IMG/VR virus record: IMGVR_UViG_3300042882_000302 | Coordinates: 1 to 36,134 of that record | Strand: one strand, 5' to 3' | From: a virus | Length of the DNA stretch: 36,134 bases | Part shown: positions 30,691 to 36,134 of the stretch, in pieces | Numbering within the stretch: position 1 is the stretch's first letter | Layout of the letters: every line of letters starts with the position of its first letter | Notes under the pieces: model-generated | Database searches by the model: none | What the model was told of the DNA's origin: nothing | Seen by the model: only the letters and a program-made list of their open reading frames with translations | Program-made: the position numbers and the translations under genes

Positions 30691-32232
30691 ATGGCGCAGA
30701 TTGCGGGGATAAAGGAAGAAGATTTAAACCGAGCGCTGGCTAACATCAACGTGCTGCCGATTGATGAGCGGAAAGAGCTGCTCACGATGTTGGAGCAGTT
30801 AGAAGGGATGCAAGATGTCACGACTAGACAGAATACGTTCCTGGAATTCATTGACCACGTGTACCCAGGGTACAAAGTTGGCGAACATCACAAGAGACTA
30901 GCGCAGATCTTCGAGGACATAGCCAACGGGAAGAAGAAGCGAGTCATCGTGAACATTGCCCCGCGTCATGGGAAGAGTGAGTTGATCTCATACCTAGCCC
31001 CTGCTTGGTTCTTGGGGAAGTATCCACATAAAAAGATTATCATGGCGTCACATACGGCGGACTTGGCGGTCAACTTTGGTCGTAGGGTGCGTAACTTGGT
31101 GGGCTCAGAAGCTTACAGGGACATATTCCCGGAAGTAGAACTGCAGGCGGATAGTAAGTCGGCGTCACGATGGGGGACGAACTATAATGGTGAATACTTT
31201 GCTATTGGTGTGGGGGGCGCTCTGGCTGGTCGAGGTGCCGATTTGTTTATTATTGATGATCCTCACTCAGAACAAGATGCGAAGTTGGGAAGAGCGGATG
31301 TGTTTAAGCCTGCTTGGGAGTGGTTCCAGTCTGGCCCTATACAACGACTTATGCCGGGCGGTGCGATTATCGTTGTGATGACGCGTTGGTCCAAGCTTGA
31401 CTTGACGGGTGAGATTATCAACCAGATGGTGAAGCAAGAAGGCGTAGATGAATGGGAAGTTGTAGAATTTCCTGCTATTATAGAAGATAAAGACGGTAAT
31501 GAAAAGTCATTATGGCCAGAATTTTGGCCGCTAGAAGAGCTCAGGGCAAAGAAAGCCGCGCTAGACGTGAGGTATTGGAACGCTCAGTACCTGCAGAACC
31601 CTACGTCAGAAGAGGGTGCGCTTATAAAGCGCGAGTGGTGGCAGATATGGGAGAAGGATAGACCGCCAGAGTGTGAGTTTACCATAATGAGCCTGGATGC
31701 GGCGCAAGAGAAGAATACTCGTGCCGACTATAACGCCTTGACAGTGTGGGGTGTGTTTTTTAACGAAGAAACGAATAATTACAATATAATACTATTAAAT
31801 AGTATTAAAGAACGTTTGGAGTTCCCTGAACTTAAAGAACTTGCGTTACGCGAGTACAAAGACTGGGAGCCAGATGCATTTATAGTAGAGAAGAAATCTA
31901 ACGGGGCCGCACTGTATCAAGAATTGCGCAGGATGGGCATCCCCGTTGGCGAATTTACGCCGGGTAAAGGGCAAGATAAGATTGCTCGCGTGAATTCTGT
32001 ATCCGATCTATTTAGAAGTGGCATTGTATGGGCTCCAGACAAACGTTGGGCTAGAGAGGTTATGGAAGAATGTAATGACTTCCCTAGTGGCGCGAACGAT
32101 GACTTAGTCGACTCAACAACAATGGCATTGATGAGGTTCCGTCAAGGTGGGTTTATTAGACTGCCTAATGACGAGGAAGACGAAATAAGAGAGTTCAGAA
32201 GTTACAACCAAAAAAGATTATATGCAATATAA
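30691..32232 (+). CDS. terL: Terminase large subunit
   Basis: 513 residues. The ATPase domain has Walker A APRHGKSE at about 90-97 and Walker B LFIIDD at 185-190, then VVMTRWSKLDLTGEI, a coupling-type motif. The C-terminal RNase H-like nuclease has MSLDAAQ (D336), FIVEKKSNG (E400) and GANDDLVDS (D470, D471, D474). It cuts concatemers and pumps DNA into the prohead through the portal encoded next. The ATG follows the previous stop directly. Confidence 0.96.
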   Translation: MAQIAGIKEEDLNRALANINVLPIDERKELLTMLEQLEGMQDVTTRQNTFLEFIDHVYPGYKVGEHHKRLAQIFEDIANGKKKRVIVNIAPRHGKSELISYLAPAWFLGKYPHKKIIMASHTADLAVNFGRRVRNLVGSEAYRDIFPEVELQADSKSASRWGTNYNGEYFAIGVGGALAGRGADLFIIDDPHSEQDAKLGRADVFKPAWEWFQSGPIQRLMPGGAIIVVMTRWSKLDLTGEIINQMVKQEGVDEWEVVEFPAIIEDKDGNEKSLWPEFWPLEELRAKKAALDVRYWNAQYLQNPTSEEGALIKREWWQIWEKDRPPECEFTIMSLDAAQEKNTRADYNALTVWGVFFNEETNNYNIILLNSIKERLEFPELKELALREYKDWEPDAFIVEKKSNGAALYQELRRMGIPVGEFTPGKGQDKIARVNSVSDLFRSGIVWAPDKRWAREVMEECNDFPSGANDDLVDSTTMALMRFRQGGFIRLPNDEEDEIREFRSYNQKRLYAI

Positions 32233-32242
32233 AGGATAAATT

Positions 32243-34759
32243 ATGGCAGGCAATATAGACAAAGGGCTCTACACAGCCCCCCAGGGGTTAGAAGATTTGG
32301 CAGCTGCTCTGCCAGAGCCAGACATTGAGATTGAAATAGAAGACCCAGAAAGCGTAGAGATTGGCATCGGTGGCATGACCATTGAGATTGAACCAGAAGA
32401 TGAGTATGACGATGAGTTCAATGCCAACTTAGCAGAAGAAATGAACGAAGGTGACTTAGCCCAGTTGTCAGGCGACTTGCTTGGTGACTATATGACTGAC
32501 GTTGATTCACGTAAAGACTGGCTAAATACCTACGTTGACGGCATCGAGCTATTGGGAATGAAAATAGAAGACCGTACCGAGCCGTGGCCAGGTGCATGTA
32601 GTGTCTACCACCCAATTCTATCAGAAGCGCTAGTCAAGTTTCAAGCAGAAACGATGATGGAGACCTTCCCTGCCGCAGGTCCAGTAAAAACACAGATTAT
32701 AGGTAAGCAAACCCCTGACAAAGAAGAAGCGTCAGAGCGCGTACGCGACGATATGAACTACCAATTAACCGAGGCAATGCCAGAGTACCGCCCTGAGCAC
32801 GAACGCATGCTGTGGGGCCTAGGATTAAGCGGTAACGCCTTTAAGAAGATATATTATGACCCATCACTAGAGCGTCAAGTATCTATATTTGTACCGGCAG
32901 AGGACATTGTAGTTCCTTACGGTGCATCAAGCCTACAAACAGCCCCACGTGTCACACACGTTATGCGTAAGACAGAAAATGAACTACGCCGCTTACAAGT
33001 GGCTGGGTTCTATCGTGACATCGACCTAGGCGAACCATCACACGAGATTGAAGAAGTCGAGAAGAAGATCGCAGAGAAGATGGGTTTCAATGCCACCATG
33101 GACGACCGCTACAAGCTGTTGGAGATGCACGTTGACCTAGACCTTCCAGGTTATGAAGATGTGGATGACGATGATGAGCCTACAGGCATAGCCCTACCGT
33201 ATGTGGTTACACTAGAGCGCAGCACAGGTGATATCCTAGCTATCCGCCGTAACTGGAACCCCGACGACAAGACTAAACAAAAACGTCAGCACTTCGTACA
33301 CTACAGCTATATTCCAGGCTTTGGCTTCTATGCGTTCGGTTTAATCCACTTAATCGGTGCATCAGCTAAGTCAGGTACTATGTTGCTACGTCAATTGGTG
33401 GATGCTGGTACGCTAAGCAACCTACCAGGCGGCTTCAAGACCCGTGGTCTACGTATCAAGGGCGACGATACCCCTATCGCTCCAGCAGAGTTCCGTGATG
33501 TAGATGTACCGTCAGGCGCTATCCGTGACAACATCATGCCGTTGCCATACAAAGAGCCATCACAAGTACTAGCTGGCTTGATGGACAAAATCATTATGGA
33601 CGCTAAGGCGTTCGCTAATGCTGCTGATATGCAAGTATCAGATATGTCGGCTAACTCACCTGTAGGCACCACACTAGCGATATTAGAGCGTACATTGAAG
33701 GTAATGTCAGCTGTTCAAGCTCGCGTTCACTACTCAATGAAGCAAGAGTTCAAGCTAATCGCTGGCATCATCCGTGACTATACGCCAGAAGAGTATAGCT
33801 ACGAGCCAGTAGAAGGCAGTGCACGTGCTAAACAATCAGACTACGACTGCTGTGAAGTTATCCCCGTATCTGACCCCAATGCAGCGACCATGAGTCAAAA
33901 GGTTGTGCAGTACCAAGCTGTTATGCAGATGGCACAAGGCAACCCAGATATATACGATATGGTCGAGTTGAATAAACAGATGCTAGAGATATTGGGCGTT
34001 AAGAACATCGGTAAGCTAATCCCAGCGGCAGATGACGAGAACCCAAGAGACCCAGTGTCTGAGAACATGAACTTAATCAACGGGAAACCAGCGAAAGCGT
34101 TCATGCATCAAGACCACGAAGCTCACGTACAAGTACATATGGCAGCAATGGAAGACCCAAAAATAGCCGCTATGATAGGTCAAAGCCCTAAAGCTCAAGC
34201 CGTTCAAGCTGCATTTGCGGCACATATTACTGAGCATATTGCGTTTGCATACCGTAAACAGATTGAAGAGCAGTTGGGTACAGCGTTACCACCGCCAGAT
34301 GAGAAACTAGATGAGACAGTTGAAGTACAGTTATCTCGCCTAGTAGCCCAAGCTGCACAACAATTGCTACAGAAAAACCAAGCGGAGCAACAACAGCAAG
34401 AAGCTCAGCAACAAGCTCAAGACCCAATGATTCAAATGCAACAACAAGAATTGCAGCTTAAAGCACAAGAAATTCAAATCAAAGCCCAAAAAACACAGGC
34501 TGATATTGAAGTGGATAAAGCCAAAATTCAAGTTGACATCATGCGAATTCAGTCTGAAGAACGTAAAGCAGGCGCTCAAATTGGTGTTAAATCAATGTCT
34601 GAAAAAGCTAAGATGGAGCAAGAAGCAGCTAAATTTGAACAACAGCAACAAGCTGAAGGCGTTCGTATTGGTGTAGACATGGCCAAAACGCAAGCGCAAC
34701 ACGATATACAGCGTCAGTCTAAACAAGCTAAACCAGCTAAGCCTGCTAAAGAGGAATAA
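32243..34759 (+). CDS. Portal protein
   Basis: 838 residues, in the size range of large podovirus-type portals. An acidic N-terminus (EIEIEDPESVEI) precedes the core; RTEPWPGACSVYHPILSEAL and MLWGLGLSGNAFKKIYYDP are typical portal segments. From about residue 690 a Gln-rich coiled coil, then a Lys/Gln-rich helix, runs to the end and probably forms the barrel. Twelve copies would form the DNA channel at one capsid vertex. AAAGGA lies before the ATG. Confidence 0.92.
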   Translation: MAGNIDKGLYTAPQGLEDLAAALPEPDIEIEIEDPESVEIGIGGMTIEIEPEDEYDDEFNANLAEEMNEGDLAQLSGDLLGDYMTDVDSRKDWLNTYVDGIELLGMKIEDRTEPWPGACSVYHPILSEALVKFQAETMMETFPAAGPVKTQIIGKQTPDKEEASERVRDDMNYQLTEAMPEYRPEHERMLWGLGLSGNAFKKIYYDPSLERQVSIFVPAEDIVVPYGASSLQTAPRVTHVMRKTENELRRLQVAGFYRDIDLGEPSHEIEEVEKKIAEKMGFNATMDDRYKLLEMHVDLDLPGYEDVDDDDEPTGIALPYVVTLERSTGDILAIRRNWNPDDKTKQKRQHFVHYSYIPGFGFYAFGLIHLIGASAKSGTMLLRQLVDAGTLSNLPGGFKTRGLRIKGDDTPIAPAEFRDVDVPSGAIRDNIMPLPYKEPSQVLAGLMDKIIMDAKAFANAADMQVSDMSANSPVGTTLAILERTLKVMSAVQARVHYSMKQEFKLIAGIIRDYTPEEYSYEPVEGSARAKQSDYDCCEVIPVSDPNAATMSQKVVQYQAVMQMAQGNPDIYDMVELNKQMLEILGVKNIGKLIPAADDENPRDPVSENMNLINGKPAKAFMHQDHEAHVQVHMAAMEDPKIAAMIGQSPKAQAVQAAFAAHITEHIAFAYRKQIEEQLGTALPPPDEKLDETVEVQLSRLVAQAAQQLLQKNQAEQQQQEAQQQAQDPMIQMQQQELQLKAQEIQIKAQKTQADIEVDKAKIQVDIMRIQSEERKAGAQIGVKSMSEKAKMEQEAAKFEQQQQAEGVRIGVDMAKTQAQHDIQRQSKQAKPAKPAKEE

Positions 34760-34761
34760 AA

Positions 34762-34953
34762 ATGAATGATTCGCTAGAGTATTTGATGTCACAAATCGAA
34801 GAACGGCGCAAAGCAATTATCGAATCCCTTGGCGACGGTGCGGCCAAGGATTTCGGTGCCTATCAACAATCTGTCGGTATGGTTCGAGGTCTACTTACCG
34901 CGCAGTCTTTAATAGAAGACCTCGCAAAAAAAATGGAGAATTTTGATGACTAA
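34762..34953 (+). CDS. Small helical protein between portal and co-chaperonin
   Basis: 63 residues, all helical (MNDSLEYLMSQIEERRKAII). GAGG lies before the ATG, two bases after the portal stop. Its 3' end overlaps the GroES-like gene by 8 bases. It may be a small head-assembly factor; function unknown. Confidence 0.75.
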   Translation: MNDSLEYLMSQIEERRKAIIESLGDGAAKDFGAYQQSVGMVRGLLTAQSLIEDLAKKMENFDD

Positions 34954-35359
34954 CGTCAACCTAGGTCAAGCAATTGACCTATCGGAAATGGTGGCAGACG
35001 CACGAGAGTTTGGTGATGCAGAAAAAGCCTCACAGCTACCAGAACCAAAAGGCTATCGAATCTTATGTGCAGTACCCGATGCCAGTGACACCTACGAGAG
35101 TGGGCTTGCTAAAGCATCTGATACTAAACGTATTGAGGAGAATGGCACCGTAGTATTGTTTGTCCTTAAAATGGGCGACCTTTGCTACAAAGAAGAAGCG
35201 AAGTTTCCTACAGGTGCATGGTGTAAAGAAGGCGACTTTGTCCTTACCCGCGCATATGCAGGTACCCGTTTCAAAATTCACGGAAGAGAATTCCGCATAA
35301 TCAACGATGATACCGTCGAGGGTGTAGTAGCAGACCCACGTGGTTACAGTCGCGCATAG
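34946..35359 (+). CDS. GroES-like co-chaperonin
   Basis: 137 residues. EPKGYRILCAVPD near residues 32-45, GAWCKEGDFVLTRAYAGTRF near 91-110 and FRIINDDTVEGVVADP at the end follow the Cpn10/GroES layout of a beta-barrel with a mobile loop (here KASDTKRIEENG). It probably caps host GroEL to fold the capsid protein, which explains its place among the head genes. The start is ATG 34946, 7 bases after GGAG; a TTG at 34943 is less likely. Confidence 0.82.
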   Translation: MTNVNLGQAIDLSEMVADAREFGDAEKASQLPEPKGYRILCAVPDASDTYESGLAKASDTKRIEENGTVVLFVLKMGDLCYKEEAKFPTGAWCKEGDFVLTRAYAGTRFKIHGREFRIINDDTVEGVVADPRGYSRA

Positions 35360-35368
35360 GAGATAAGT

Positions 35369-36134
35369 ATGGCTAAAGCAGAGTTTGACGAAGAATTTGA
35401 ATTTCCTGATGAAAAGGAAGTTTCCCCAGTAGATACTAAAGAAGAGGTTAGTATTTCACTTGAAGACGATAATACAGAAGTAGAAATTGATATTATCGAC
35501 GATACACCACCGCAAGATCGTGATCGTAAACCACTACCTAAAGAAATAGTCGAAGAGATAGAAAAAGATGACTTGACAGACTATTCAGACCGCGTTAAAG
35601 AGCGTATGGCGCAGTTACGTAAGGTATATCACGACGAACGCCGAGATAAAGAAGCCGCTGCACGTGAGCGCGAAGAAGCTATTCGCTATGCTCAATCAAT
35701 CCAAGAAGAAAACAAACGGTTGAAATCAAACCTAACTTCTGGTGAACAAACGTTAATGCAAACGTATAAAGCAGCTGCGGACCAAGAATTGGCATTAGCT
35801 AAACGAGATTACCGTGAAGCATATGACGCAGGCGACACTGATAAGATTATAGAAGCGCAACAACGCATGAACGAAGCGCAGTATAAGCTTACTCAAGTAC
35901 AAAATTATCGTCCTCAATACGATAATACTTTACAACAGCCTGAAAATGATGTATATATACAACCTGAACGACCCCAAGTACCTAAACCTGACCGGAAAGC
36001 TCTTGCCTGGCAAGATAAGAACAGTTGGTTTGGGAAAGATGAAGAAATGACTAGCCTCGCTTTGGGGTTGCATGAGAAGCTAGTAAGGGCAGGTACTGAC
36101 CCTACTTCAGAAGAGTACTACTCTACCATCGATA
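35369..36134 (+). CDS. Probable scaffolding protein (3' end outside window)
   Basis: At least 255 residues, open at the window edge. It is strongly acidic at the start (FDEEFEFPDEKEVS) and then forms a long charged coiled coil (QLRKVYHDERRDKEAAARER). It follows portal and GroES genes, where scaffolds that guide head assembly are found, with the major capsid gene expected next. AGGAGA lies before the ATG. Confidence 0.75.
   Translation, partial: MAKAEFDEEFEFPDEKEVSPVDTKEEVSISLEDDNTEVEIDIIDDTPPQDRDRKPLPKEIVEEIEKDDLTDYSDRVKERMAQLRKVYHDERRDKEAAAREREEAIRYAQSIQEENKRLKSNLTSGEQTLMQTYKAAADQELALAKRDYREAYDAGDTDKIIEAQQRMNEAQYKLTQVQNYRPQYDNTLQQPENDVYIQPERPQVPKPDRKALAWQDKNSWFGKDEEMTSLALGLHEKLVRAGTDPTSEEYYSTID

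Overview
The window looks like part of the genome of a tailed double-stranded DNA bacteriophage that infects a bacterium. It carries a terminase large subunit, portal, probable scaffold, phage-type replication genes and densely overlapping small genes with bacterial Shine-Dalgarno sites and sigma-70-type promoters. No integrase, tRNA, rRNA, CRISPR array or insertion sequence was seen. The host cannot be named from sequence alone.

Layout. Positions 3-4940 (+) hold the 3' part of a very large virion-type protein with an HExxH metallopeptidase site; it enters the window already open. Positions 4935-29563 are almost entirely minus strand and form the early/middle region. It divides into transcription units by visible promoters. 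(1) 28865-29563 is one Lys/Ala-rich gene with its own promoter and terminator. (2) 27381-27957 encodes two related HTH regulators. (3) 25082-27249 holds small conserved phage proteins behind a consensus TTGACA-17-TATAAT promoter. (4) 12912-24773 is a long run of overlapping genes starting at a promoter at 24878-24906. It contains a MoxR-type AAA ATPase, a metallopeptidase/VWA protein, a DUF3150-like protein, a VRR-NUC nuclease, a family A DNA polymerase, a DUF3310 protein and many short genes. (5) 11406-12752 encodes a Cas4-like nuclease and an HNH protein, closed by a terminator. (6) 9631-11205 is an SNF2-like helicase behind its own promoter. (7) 4935-9578 is a replication operon with a coiled-coil protein, an SSB-like zinc protein, an HTH protein and a PrimPol-helicase.

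From 30097 to the right edge (+) lie the late packaging and assembly genes: putative small terminase, terL, portal, a small protein, a GroES-like co-chaperonin and a probable scaffold cut by the window edge. The large gene at the left edge may be the far end of the same late cluster if the genome is circular or permuted (inference).

The most unusual content is regulatory. Seven copies of a 33-bp element built around GTGGCA-N4-TGCCAC are spread over 21.2-29.7 kb in leaders and between genes. An ACTTGACAATGT promoter box recurs. The octamer AACTTCGT/ACGAAGTT occurs about 31 times by eye, almost all in the minus-strand region and mostly in one orientation. The 28.0-28.8 kb gene-free region contains 33-bp iterons and several perfect palindromes, and is the best candidate for an origin or master control region.

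Fourteen genes or candidate genes shorter than about 60 codons were added by reading overlaps and ribosome binding sites. Function assignments rest on motifs recognised by eye; no database search was run.
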